Source of the DNA: Pleurostoma richardsiae
Lineage: Eukaryota > Ascomycota > Sordariomycetes > Calosphaeriales > Pleurostomataceae
NCBI GenBank assembly: GCA_030052745.1
Contig: JANBVO010000056.1
Location: 122,750-186,749, forward strand
Reading direction: 5' to 3'
DNA length: 64,000 nt
The number at the start of each line of letters is the position of its first letter. Within the stretch, counting starts at the first letter, position 1. Below, one piece after another: positions 37,603-48,284 of this stretch. The position numbers were made by a program, and so were the translations under genes. A model generated the notes under the pieces. That model saw only the letters and a list, made by a program, of their open reading frames with translations. It did not search any database and was not told where the DNA came from.

Positions 37603-39782
37603 GGCTATGGTCGCGAGTCTCGAAGCCTGGTCCTATAGTGGGATGTATCGATACGCCTCCTGGGTGTAAGCCTGGGGGAACTGGGTCCTAAATATCCCAA
37701 ACATCAAGACTCTGCTCGAGCTAGTGCACGCTTCTTTTCAGCTGAGGCTCATTTCGCAACGAGATCCGGGCGGCTCAATTAAACAACACAAACGCCAAGC
37801 ACAGCTGGGCAGACGCTCAATCGCCGGCTTGATCCTGCTGGATGATGGCCGTCCGGATTGGGAGACGTGGCTTGGCTAGGCTCCTGTCGGATGCGCTACG
37901 GTGTCTAGCACCTGCCGGGATGTCTTGACCCGGCCTCGGATGGCACCGACAATCCGGGGGGATGCCAGGAGGAGACCGTCCAGGGGCCCGCGCAACTGTC
38001 CTTCCTTGATGGCTTCTCTTGTTAACCTCCTCCACGTAGCGGCACAACGTACTATTTCCAGGTTTCTTCAAGGATAATAGCACGCCTGCGAGTGGCGAAG
38101 GAGGTGCGTGAAAATCGACCTGATCAGTTCGCAGCAGCGCCTGGGCGTGGTGTTGTTGTCGGGCGTGCCAAGACCACATGGAGGCGTGTGGAGATTAAAC
38201 TATTTGCGGCTGAACAGCATGGCCAGCCGGCACAGAAGCCCAGAAGGCCGTCGACCCCGCGACTACCGCGGGGGAAGGGACGATGAGGGGTCTCCTCCCA
38301 GGACTCCCAGGAGGCTCTTGCCCAAGCGGTGTGACTCCCGTCGTTCTTTCCTTTGCATCCAGGCAACGTACCTTAGGTTACCTGGAGGAGTGCGTGGAAG
38401 TACTCCGTACATCACGTCGTACTTAAGTTCCATACCTTAGGTACTCGACTACCTGGGTACCTAGCTGGGGCCACCACACACTTGGAGATAACTTAAATGT
38501 AACGTACCGAAGGTATAGCCGTATAATGTAGGTACCTAGAGTAGACACCACCTGCATCCATGCACGCCTCCCATCCCGTCTCGCGCAGCAGACACGTGCA
38601 AGTTGCCGCGCCTCAGATGAAGTATCAGGCAGGGATCTCTTTGCCCTCCATACCTAGGTCCCTACCTGCACAGCTTGGCAAGGTGCAGGCTGAGGTGGTT
38701 CCGGTGATGCTCGCCTTCATGCTGTCTTTCCACATGTGCCTTAGATAGATACCCAAGGTAAGTGCTGAAACCTGTCGTTGATGTTGTTGTTCATTGCATT
38801 CTGAAAGCTTTCAACGCGACGCTCCAGCAGATGTCTTCCGCGGATCTGGGACATTGCTAGACCATGGAAGCGGACGACATCCCCCAGCCCCTGGTGCGAT
38901 TGCAGCCACTTAACAAACCATTCTTTGCGGTCGCATTTGTCCTCTGTGCCGCTTTGCAGAGCCGGGCTTCCGGCCCTCGAACTGCACCACAGCGCTGTAT
39001 CTTCTCGAGTCGGATCCTTGGATGCAAATCAAAGGTGTTCCGGACAGACATAACCTTGGACACGGGTGAAGCGCAAGGACGTAAAGAGTCCCAGAGGTCG
39101 GTGTCATTGCATGGTCCCCAGCTCGCTGTTTGAAACTTCTTCTTTCAACTAGTGCCTGTCACTCATCGGATAGATGGCCAGGGGAACATCGAGTTCCATG
39201 AGTGAGGTACATCCTGCAGATGAGAAGCAAGCTTTCTCGAAGCATTGAGCTATTTGCTCCTAGAGCAAATCACCGCTGCCGAGAGAGTGTCAGACTAACT
39301 GGAGCAGCTCTTATCAAGCCGGACAAAAAGAAAAAATTAGCATCATGTCGCAAGAAAGTAAGACGGAGGAACCGTTGTAAGACACACAATGTCTTATAGC
39401 GAAGAAATACAGTGAGAATCAGAGACGTGAAATGAACAAAGATGCTTAACGCGGGTTAAGATAAGGGGGTTGGTCACGTGGGAGAACTATGACGCGCCTG
39501 AGTCGACGCGCCACGGTTGCGATGCTTGTTTGGGAAAGTTGGCCAAGGGATCAACACCGACAAACATTCCCGAGAGAAGGTCGCAGTTCTCCAAGTCCTG
39601 CTCCACATGAACGCATCCTGCAGCAGGTAGCTGCATTGCGCAACTGCAGCCTTTTGCATTCTTGGATACAGAGCCCTGTCCTTGTTCGCCGCAGTGCAAG
39701 TCGGCACAGAAGATCGAACACGCCTGTCGCAAAGGAGCTAGTTGTTGATGCGCCCCTGGCCACAGCACCGTCAACCACCATC
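37603..39782. other. intergenic region between divergent wall-protein and HOS3 genes
   Basis: About 2.2 kb. The stretch 38368-38659 is dense in GGTACC/CCTAGG-centred palindromes. A CACGTG E-box lies at 39475-39480. The HOS3 frame is open from an ATG at 39489, so 39489-39782 may be coding if the upstream start is used. No other gene is supported. Confidence 0.5.
38368..38659. repeat. cluster of TACCTTAGGTA / AGGTACCT palindromic motifs
   Basis: Short self-complementary motifs recur: GTACCTTAGGTTACC at 38368, TACCTTAGGTA at 38433, GGGTACCTAG at 38456, AGGTACCT at 38530 and TACCTAGGT at 38651. They lie in non-coding DNA, and the same motif family recurs near 55500 and 22450. Origin and function are unknown. 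Confidence 0.6.
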
Positions 39783-42700
39783 ATGGCTCCGCCGCCCTAC
39801 CCGTCGCCGGCCTCCAGAAGAGGGTCAGGCGCAGTCCAAAACAGAGACATGGACCAAGACCTCTTGCAGTCACTGAATCAGCTTTCTATAGCAGCAGCCT
39901 CACCTGCCAAATCCCCTCGCACCCCGCGCCCACCCTCTGCCAGCCCGTACAAAACGTCTATGAGCAGATCTCCCAGCGTTGCCAGCGTCAGAAGCGCTCC
40001 GCGAAGCCCTCTTAACGGTCGAGAGTCTCGCTCTGCTACTCCGGCTCTGCTGCGAAAAGCTTCCCTCAACTCACTGCACTCTGCCAACAACGGTGTCGCC
40101 CCACCCCGGCGCGCCAGCTCCGTTCACCTCATGTCGCCGTCCGCGAGATCCCCCCTCCGGAGCCTGTCGCCAGAGATCCCCGAGCAGCCACCCCTCACTG
40201 CTTCTTCGCTTGCGAGCGCGACCTTAAAGGAGGAGCTAGACCTGCACCACCGTGACGATTCGAGCGCCACCACAGAAACCATTGTTATCCTCCAGGACTC
40301 CTGCTATGGCCATCGATATTCCCGCCCGCGCACGTCTCGGGCGGCCCTGGCAACGATTGTAGAGCGACCCGAGAGAATCAAGGCTGGAGTGCTGGGGCTG
40401 TCAACCGCATATGTTCGGCTCGGAGAGCGACACGCTGATGGCGCGTACCCGCCTCACCCTAAGCGCGATATGGCTTCAATACCGTCGATTCCCTTTCGTA
40501 TAAAGAAGACGGATCGAAGATTGTCTATCATGTCAGCCACCGTGACCAACGTCCATGGGACGAAGTGGATGGAGGAATTGAAGATCATGTGTGACACCGC
40601 CGAATCGAAGCTTGCAATGAACGGGAAAGAGCTGCAGCGGCCAGAAATGAACAGAGGCCACGATCACGAGGCGCCTACGAAGCTCCACGAGGGGGACCTG
40701 TATCTGTGCTCTGAGTCGCTGGAAGCTCTAGAGGGCGCGCTGGGTGCGGTATGCGAAGCTGTTGACACGGTCTTCAAGCCGGACGGTCCAAGGCGCGCCT
40801 TCGTAGCTATCCGACCTCCCGGCCATCACTGCTCCGCAGTTCACCCATCGGGATTTTGTTGGCTAAACAATGTCCATGTTGGAATCATGCACGGCATTCT
40901 GGGCCATGGCTTGACTCACGCGGCCATTATCGATTTCGACTTGCATCACGGCGACGGATCCCAGTCCATAGCATGGCAGCACAACTCCCGTGGTGTAGGC
41001 CTGGCCAAGAACGCTGCGTGGTGGAAGAAGACATCCATCGGCTACTTCAGCCTTCATGATATCAACTCGTATCCATGCGAAATGGGCGATGAGGAGAAAG
41101 TTAAGAATGCAAGTCTCTGCATCGAGAATGCGCATGGCCAGAACATATGGAACGTGCACCTGGAGCCTTGGAAGTCCGAGTCCGATTTCTGGAAGCTTTA
41201 CGAGTCAAAGTATTCCATATTGCTAGAGAAAGCACGCAAGTTCCTGAAAGCGCAGACCGAGCGACTGAAGTCTGCCAACCAGAATTCGAAAGCAGCCATC
41301 TTCTTCTCAGCCGGCTTCGATGCGAGCGAATGGGAAGGCGCAGGAATGCAACGCCATAAAGTCAATGTGCCGACAGAGTTTTACGCGCGGATTGCCCGAG
41401 ACGTCACCAAGATCGCTGCGGAGGAGGACACCAGCGTCGATGGACGCATCATCAGCGTGCTCGAGGGAGGTTACAGTGACCGCGCTCTGACCTCGGGAGT
41501 GCTTAGCCATATCAGTGGACTAGCCGGCGAGGATCCTGTCCCCACAAAGGAGCAGGACTACAATGGACTAGGCCTTGAGATGGGCCAGAGGATAGGGGCG
41601 GTTCACTCGCGCAAGTCTTCCCTGGCTGTACCCAAACCGAAAGCGCGTCCCTACGACTCGGCTTGGTGGGCCGCTGGTGAGCTCGAGGAGCTCGAGAATT
41701 CCATGGCGCCGCCTCCAGAAGTGAAGAAGCCTCGGAGTTCGTTGCCCCCGACATACTCATCCCCAACCCAGGCTTCACAGGCGAAGGTTGTTGCAGTCCC
41801 AAGAATCCGCCGCAGCGTCTCGGGCATGGGTAGTAGCTCCGGGGGCGTATCGAGACCGCCTTCGCCTCCGCCCCCCGAGGTTCCATGGACGACTGCGGCC
41901 CATGAGTTGTACAAGCTCCTGGTCCCCACGGATCGGCCAACCAGCAGCTGCACGCACGAGGATCTGGCGGCCGAAGCGACCAAGGCTCGCCGTGATCGTC
42001 AATCTGCTCTCAATGGGGCACACCCGACAGCCCACGGAGGAGCACCCGCACCAACACGGATGGCGCTGAGGGAGCGGAAACCTGTCAGACCGATACCATC
42101 TATCAATGAGGAGGATGAAAAGAAGCACAGGAGAAAAACCGTCGCGGGAAGCTCTGTTCATGCCTCTGAAAAGGTCTGTTTCACCAGTGAAATTGCTTCT
42201 CACGTGGACGAAAAAAAAACTAACAGGTTCCCAGGCTGTCTCTCGCAGCGGCACTCCTGTTCCAGCTGGCCGGACCACCGGAAAGCAGGCTGGTCGGCGC
42301 CTTAGTGCTGCGTCGACGATTGTTTCCGAGACGCCCGATCCAGGGGCGAACCTGTCTGTTCCTGCGATTGGAACGACGTTGCCTATGAGACCGGACACGT
42401 CAATGAGTGTGCGGACTACCACCGGCGGTCACCTCGCCGTCAAGAAGACCAGGCCAGCAGCCAGTACGTCGAAGAAGGAAGCGCCGGCACCACGTGTCCC
42501 GAGGACGAAAAAGCATGTGGTGCCGACGAGCAAGGACACGGCAGCACCCACTTCATCTACCGGGGCCACAAACCAGGGTAGTAAGACGACCACTGAGAAA
42601 TCCGGTGATGAACTCGAGAAGATCACCAGCGGCATGAAGAGGATCAAGATCAACCTGGTGACGAAAGCCCAGAGGGAAGCTCGTGAGCGAGAAGCTAGAG

Positions 42701-43263
42701 AGAACTCTACCAAATCAACAGTTGCTTCTCCGTCTGGTGAGGCGACTCTCACCGTGTCCGTTCCCGGTCAAGATGAGATTACCCTTCAAACTCCGGGAGA
42801 TGGAATCACTGCATCAGCTGCTCCGGTCGATGTGCCCGAGCTGGCGCAGAGCCGGGACCCCTCAGCTTCAACCTCAAACGGTGCAATCACACCGAGTGAG
42901 GGGCAGACCCCGGTGCTCTCGCCCCTGGAACCGCACCAGCTACCACTGCCAGCGACTTCACCCGTCTTCCCGCCGACCCCAACTGAGGCGGCAACGCCCG
43001 ATGTCTTCATCCCCTACCAGCCGGAAGGACCTTCTCCGGCAGCCATCCCGCATCAGCAACGGTTGGAGTGGCTGGCGCCCAACACGGGGACGCCGAGCCC
43101 TATGAAGCGTGCGGATCTGCCGGTGTTCACCTCAACCTCGACTATCCCTTTTGCCCCGCGGGCGGCCGATGCAGCGACTGCTTCCCAGCCGGGTGTGCCT
43201 GTCAAGCCTGAGCGCAAGGTGCCTCAATCCGTTTGGGATGTTCCGGAAACGCCACAGAAGTGA
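39783..43263 (+). CDS. HOS3: HOS3-type class II histone deacetylase
   Basis: A zinc-dependent lysine deacetylase of the HOS3 group. Exons 39783-42173 and 42235-43263 encode 1,139 residues. The intron (GTCTGT...CAG) has a clean ACTAACA branch site, and the TTCCCAG acceptor keeps phase 0. The catalytic domain runs from about 175 to 600. Marks are VILQDSCYGHRYSRP near its start, RPPGHHCSAVHPSGFCWLNN (His348 and His349), IIDFDLHHGDGSQ (zinc ligands expected at Asp386 and His388), FFSAGFDASEWE, and ISVLEGGYSDRAL. The N-terminal 170 residues are Ser/Pro-rich and the C-terminal 500 are long, disordered and basic to acidic, typical of filamentous HOS3. The frame is open to an ATG at 39489, which would add 98 residues; I chose 39783 because the upstream part looks non-conserved. 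Likely nuclear or at the septum/bud-neck, by analogy with yeast Hos3. Confidence 0.92.
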
Positions 43264-43816
43264 TTTGTTAGAGCTTCCAACGATTCAGTCGATTGTTCCA
43301 TTCTATTCGGATTCGTTAGTTTTTGCTCCGTAATGCTGTTGCTTGGAGGACATGTCGGATTACTGTTTTTGTGAAAGGTTCAAGGCAAACATGCCACATA
43401 CAGTTGTTGATCTTATGGTAGGCTCACTGCGTTATTGTATATCAAGAGCCCAATGATACCCTATTCGCCTGTCACGCGCGTTCGGCGCCAAGGGTTGTCA
43501 ATGTACATATAGACACATGTCCTAATGATCATAGCCTCGCAGCCTGGATCTGTAATACCATCTCGTCATGTCTCACCTCCTGATCATCGCAGTGACATGC
43601 TTCCCTGTAGCTTTGGAGAGAGCTTGCCTGCCTTATCATTATCTCATTGCTGGGTAATGTTCTATGTCATCTATATAATAAAGAAGTTGACCATCTCACT
43701 TCGACTATCCCCATTGTTACCAAACGTGAACGAGCTCGAACTAGTCCCTCTTGGCTCTATGTACGCGCCGCCGACTCCTTTCTCCTCACAGGATTTTCAT
43801 ACGTCTCCCGGATCCG
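43264..43816. other. short intergenic region between convergent HOS3 and HIS2 genes
   Basis: About 0.55 kb between two 3' ends. It should contain both terminators; nothing else is seen. Confidence 0.55.
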
Positions 43817-44966
43817 TCATGCCTCCCCTATCCGCAGGCTCTCCCGAAACTCCTTCAGCGTGACGCTCTTCTCCCTCAGCGCAGCCTTCTCGCCATCTCG
43901 AGTCCCCGGGTGCGGGTCCCGCTCCAACGTCCAGACCTCGGTGACGCCCAGAGACTCGAGGTAGTCGAGGTTGCGCAGGTAGTTCGTCGCCACCTGCGCG
44001 ATGCCGTGGCTGTCGTCGGAGAAGGTGAACTTGCCGCCTAACCGCAGCCACTCCTGGGCAGAACAAACATCCGGCTGTCAGCCAATTCTTTGTAAGTCGG
44101 TCTTCGCGCTGCGATCCCACTCACCTCGGCGATCTGCCTCGACGGGTACGGCTCCGCCAGGCCCTTCCTCAGCGCGCTGCTGTTGCATTCCAGCCACGCG
44201 CCGCACCCGGCCGCGAACTCCAGGTTCCTGACCACCCTCGCCCACACGTCCGGCCACACCGCCCGCAGGTCCCGCCCCGGGTCCGCGCTCAGCAGCCTGA
44301 TGAGGTCGAAGTGGCCGACCACCCGCGGCCGCAGCGCCCGGAGCATCTCCAGCTGCTCGTCGTAGTACGCCGCGTACAGGTCCCTCTCCGAGCCCTCTCC
44401 CCCCTCCCCTTCGTCCCTCTCCCCCGGCTCGCCTGCCGCCCCGGCGCTCGCCCGGACGGCGCGCAGGTACGCCGCACGGTCGAAGTCGATGGGCACGCCG
44501 CGCGTGTGGTGCAGAGACCCGACGAAGTAGTCGACGGCCGGGTGGGCGGCGAGCCGGCGCACGTGCGCGGCGTAGGCCGCCGCGCGGATGAACTCGCCCT
44601 CGAAGCCGATCAGCACGTGGATCCGGCCCGCGTAGGCGGCCTGCAGGCGCTGCGCCTCGGCGAGGTAGGCCTCGTGCCGCGGAGGCAGGGCCGCCAGGGA
44701 GGCGGCGGGGTCGTCCATCTGGTCCGTAATCTCAGCTGAGGGGCTGTCCGGGAAGGATATGGAAAGGGCCCCCCGGGGGAGAAAGAGGTCAGGGGGGATT
44801 TTACCTCTTCGGGATACAGCTCGTCCAGCTCGTAGCGCGGCATGTGCTCCGTCAGGCCGATGGTCTTGTAGCCGATGGAGATGGCGTGGCGGATCACGTC
44901 CTCGAGCTGGTCCTTTGCGTGGCCGGGGCAGAACTGCCCCGAGTGGGAGTGCATCGTGAAGGCCAT
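43817..44966 (-). CDS. HIS2: histidinol-phosphatase (PHP family)
   Basis: Cleaves phosphate from L-histidinol phosphate in the penultimate stage of histidine synthesis. Exons 44966-44805, 44730-44125 and 44053-43817 encode 334 residues, usual for fungal HIS2. PHP-domain metal ligands are visible: the N-terminal MHSHSGQFCPGHA (His6, His8), TEHMPRY, IGFEGEFIRAA, VGSLHHTRGVPIDFDR, GHFDLIRLL, ECNSSALRKG and FSDDSHG near the end. A short Gly/Glu-rich insertion (around residues 145-165) is atypical low complexity. Introns have GT...AG ends; the acceptor of intron 1 (GCTGAG) is the only nearby one that keeps frame. Two TGAGTCA-type sites lie upstream (45086 and 45340), fitting control by the general amino-acid regulator CPC1/GCN4. 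It is divergent from the amidase gene. Confidence 0.95.
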
Positions 44967-45085
44967 CCTGGATGCCGTCGCCGTTCCCACGGAGCTGTCT
45001 CCTGTCCGCCGGGTTCGGATGTGGAATGCTTAAGAATAACCTTAGGATTTTGGCATAAGCCGAATTATATCTGGCAGCTGAAGAA

Positions 45086-45094
45086 ATGAGTCAT
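45086..45094. promoter_or_regulatory. GCN4/CPC1-type site (ATGAGTCAT)
   Basis: A perfect 9-bp palindrome identical to the consensus bound by yeast Gcn4 and fungal CPC1/CpcA. It lies 120 bp upstream of the HIS2 start codon. Binding is inferred from the match and from the gene's role in histidine synthesis. Confidence 0.7.
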
Positions 45095-45338
45095 GTCGGG
45101 GTGGCTTCGCTATTTATACAAAATTTACGTATGAGTACACCAGGCCCAGAACATCTAAACCGCGACGATGTTGCAATATGTGCTGCATTCGGCATCAATG
45201 AGATTTTCAGGGAGGTTTGCGGCAGCAAATCGGCCTCGACCATCTTATCACGTTGCCTCAAAGATCGGGCCCGCGGGAGCCCGGTCAGAGCGAGGTCAAT
45301 TACCGGAGGGTAAAACCGGCAAGGGAAACCGAGACAAC

Positions 45339-45347
45339 TTGAGTCAA
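45339..45347. promoter_or_regulatory. second TGAGTCA core (TTGAGTCAA)
   Basis: A palindromic TTGAGTCAA with the bZIP core TGAGTCA, about 370 bp upstream of HIS2 and 436 bp upstream of the amidase start. It could act with the site at 45086 or serve both genes. Confidence 0.5.
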
Positions 45348-45552
45348 TGACCAATCCTTCCGACAACTACAGAACTAATGCCGTCGTCTTTGATGAGGGA
45401 GACGCTGTCTCGAGCACCTCCGTTCCGACAGACTCATAGAGCGCACGCATCTCTGATGCTCTTATGTAAACACCGTTGCAATCATCGACTACCGCACCGC
45501 TAAGCGCCCGCCGGTCGCAATAAGTTGCCCATAAACTAGAGACGGAAGGACG

Positions 45553-45761
45553 CGATAGTAGAGGGAGATAAGGGATTGACGCCGGCCAACTGCGGGGAGG
45601 TCGCAGCCGATATGCGGCTTATTGATTGAGTCGCGGCGAACGTTCGCCGTGGGAATGTATCATATATATGTGAATCTGTCCGGCATCTGACCTGCCGGGT
45701 GTGGCCTACTTGATCTTGAGTACAGACTACAGCAAAGGACGAAGAAAGGAGTGAGAGATAG
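45553..45761. promoter_or_regulatory. three GATA-factor (AreA/NIT2) type sites upstream of the amidase
   Basis: HGATAR matches occur at 45553-45558 (CGATAG), 45566-45571 (AGATAA) and 45756-45761 (AGATAG), all within 230 bp of the amidase ATG. The motif is short and common, but amidases are classic AreA/NIT2 targets, so nitrogen control is plausible. Confidence 0.35.
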
Positions 45762-45782
45762 GGACACACCGAAGACAAAAAG

Positions 45783-46799
45783 ATGGCGCACTCGTTCCAC
45801 ATCAACCACTCCCACGCCCACCTCAAGTGGTCCAACGCCATCCCGCCCGTCCTGCGGGTCCCCTCCGGCTCCGAGATCTCCTTCGACCTCAAGGACGGCG
45901 GCAACAACCAGATCCGGCCCGACAACGCCGCCACCGCCCTCGCCGACTTCGACTTCGCCCAGACCGACCCCGCCTTCGGCCCCGTGCACGTCGAGGGCGC
46001 CGAGCCCGGCGACGTCCTGCGCGTCGACATCCTCGAGTGCACCCCCGGCGACTACGGCTGGACCGCCGTGCTGCCCGGCTTCGGCCTGCTGTCCGACGAG
46101 TTCCCCGAGCCCAGCCTCAAGATCTGGGACCTCTCCGACGCCGCTCTGCTGCCCGCGCGCCCCGGCGCCGGCGCCGGCGGCAGTGGCGTCCGCCGCGCCG
46201 TGTTCAAGCCGGGCGTGTCCGTACCCGTGCGGCCCTTCCTGGGCGTCATCGGCATCGCCCCCGCCGAGCCGGGAGAGCTGAGCACCATCCCGCCCTACGC
46301 GCGGTCCGGCGGCAACATGGACACGCGGTACCTCTGCCCCGGCACCACGCTGTACCTGCCCGTGCAGGTGCCGGGGGCGCTGCTGAGCGCGGGGGACGGG
46401 CACGCGGCGCAGGGCGACGGCGAGGTGGGCGGCACGGCGATCGAGACGCCGATGCGGGCGCGGCTGCGGCTCTCGGTCGAGAAGAAAGCGGCCGGAGCGG
46501 CGAGGTACGTCGCCGAGTGCCCGCACTACGTGACGGGGCCGGGGTCGGCGGCGGCGGGCCACGCGCGCGACGAGGAGGCAGGGGTGCACGCGGCGCTGGG
46601 GATCCACGCGGACCCGAGGGAGGCGGCGCGGATGGCGCTCAGAGGCCTGATCGCGTGGCTGGTGGCGGACAAGGGCCTGACGAGGGTGGAGGCGTACATG
46701 CTGGCCAGCGTGGCGGCGAGCCTGAAGATGACGGAGGTGGTGGACATGCCCAACTTTGCGGTGTCGTGCTCGCTGCCGCTGAGCTGCTTCGACGAGTAG
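45783..46799 (+). CDS. acetamidase/formamidase family protein
   Basis: A predicted cytosolic amidase of the FmdA/AmdA family (PF03069), which hydrolyses short amides such as formamide or acetamide to acid and ammonia. A single exon encodes 338 residues. Family marks are the N-terminal HINHSHAHLKW, then a DLKDGGNNQI segment, HVEGAEPGDVLRVDI, PFLGVIGIAP, the GGNMDTRYLCPGTTLYLPV block and EAYMLASVAASLKMTEVVDMPN near the end. The start is the ATG directly before the conserved N-terminus. Codon use is very GC-rich at third positions, which creates a 315-codon antisense open frame that is not a gene. GATA-type sites upstream fit nitrogen regulation. Which amide is used cannot be told. This is not the amidase-signature type of Aspergillus amdS. 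Confidence 0.93.
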   Translation: MAHSFHINHSHAHLKWSNAIPPVLRVPSGSEISFDLKDGGNNQIRPDNAATALADFDFAQTDPAFGPVHVEGAEPGDVLRVDILECTPGDYGWTAVLPGFGLLSDEFPEPSLKIWDLSDAALLPARPGAGAGGSGVRRAVFKPGVSVPVRPFLGVIGIAPAEPGELSTIPPYARSGGNMDTRYLCPGTTLYLPVQVPGALLSAGDGHAAQGDGEVGGTAIETPMRARLRLSVEKKAAGAARYVAECPHYVTGPGSAAAGHARDEEAGVHAALGIHADPREAARMALRGLIAWLVADKGLTRVEAYMLASVAASLKMTEVVDMPNFAVSCSLPLSCFDE

Positions 46800-48284
46800 A
46801 TTGGGGGAAGAGTGAGGGCCACGTATTCTAGGGGGCTACCTGTACATACGGGCTCATCATCACAGCGCCGGCTTGTGATGCAACAGAGGAATGCAGACCA
46901 CACATGCACAAGTGCCCGCAGAGATGATTATTTCGAGGCAGATGCAATTGCGAACACGCAGGATGACAATTGAACATGTGCTGCTTTATATGGTTCAGCG
47001 AGCATCGTCTCGGGGAAGTTATTCGTGACAGCAGAATCAACGGACAGCCAGAGGTCAGATCTCGTAGGCATATACACTACACCAAGAATAGATCCCGGAG
47101 TTTCTGGCTTCAGCCATCCCGACACACCCAGCCTTATCGCCAAGCTGGAGCCTCGGCACCCTCAATCGCCGGCGGTCAACTGACAGGTCCCGCGACTCGC
47201 TCACCAAGCTGCGCCGTCGCGTAACGGACCGGTGTGGAATGCACCGAGGCTCGCCTAGCAGGGGGGGACCGATCCAGGAAAAGCTGACGGTACCTGGCGG
47301 TACCTTCAGCGGTAGTGTCCCGCTAGCTCGGGTTTGCTCGGGGTTTGTCTGGCACGTTCCAAACTCGCAGCCATCTGAGAAATGGTCCTCCACCCTCACG
47401 CCACCGGCCGGGATGCGGCCACTGGAGGGGCGCCGGCACCTGATTCGAGATCACGCTCTGGAGAGCCGCTACTACACTTACTACCCCAAGGGAACCGTCA
47501 CCTGCTCGCTTCGCTATCTCTGTTGGAGAATCCGTCATGGACCCTGAAAATGCAAAGTCCGAAGAAAAAAAGGGGGGGCAAGCGGCCGAGGGGAATGACT
47601 TCAGCGAACATGTTCCTTCACGGTGGCATCGGCACAGACACGGAGAGAGTAGGATAGAGATAGAACTAGGTAGACATACATTCCGTCATCGACTGAGAGC
47701 ATCGCTACGTCCATCATACCGTCGTTTTATCTCAACAGCAGCGTTTATATACATACATACAACCCGATGCGTATTTGCAATAACCCGAACAAATTCATAT
47801 GAATCCCCCCATGTATAGCCCGAACCGACCGTTGGAGGCCGTCCAACTCCGCCGCGTAGTTCGACTTGCCGTAGATGAAGGCAGCAAGCGGACACGGGAC
47901 GTGGGAGCCAGAGCTCCTCCCCAGTTGCGCCTCGCCTGCTTCCAGAGACACGTAAGTATGTGTCCGACCAGTCCTGGCACGTCCACCAAGTGCCACACCC
48001 GCATTTGATCGCTTCAATGTATCGCTCCACACCGGAGACATTGTCGCATCCTCTCCCAAAATCCGAGGTTGAAAGGCTCGCCCGAGCCGCACCGCACTAA
48101 CCAGGCAGTGTTCAAGTTTTGATAAACAAAAAGCACAGAGACGAAGCTCTGCGTAACTCCATAGCGCCAGCTAATTCTCCAGTAGGCTGTCTCGCTACCT
48201 CCAACCGAACCGGGAAGGCAGAAGGGACCGCAGGGCAAAATGATAACATAGACGACGTTCGATGGAAAGAAACTTAAATAGAAA
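46800..48284. other. intergenic region between convergent amidase and XYR1 genes
   Basis: About 1.5 kb between two 3' ends. The stretch 47640-47800 is AT-richer. Open frames are short and lack motifs; no gene is supported. Confidence 0.5.

Larger units (their letters stand above)
44967..45782. other. shared promoter region of HIS2 and the amidase gene
   Basis: About 0.8 kb between divergent starts. It holds two palindromic TGAGTCA-type sites nearer HIS2 and three HGATAR-type sites nearer the amidase gene, listed separately. No gene is supported inside. Confidence 0.6.

Noticed and set aside
45660-46607. 315-codon minus-strand open frame opposite the amidase gene, and a 334-codon shifted plus frame
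   Set aside because: Both are mirrors of the GC-rich third codon positions of the amidase. They consist of Arg/Pro/Ala/Gly-rich sequence with no domain.
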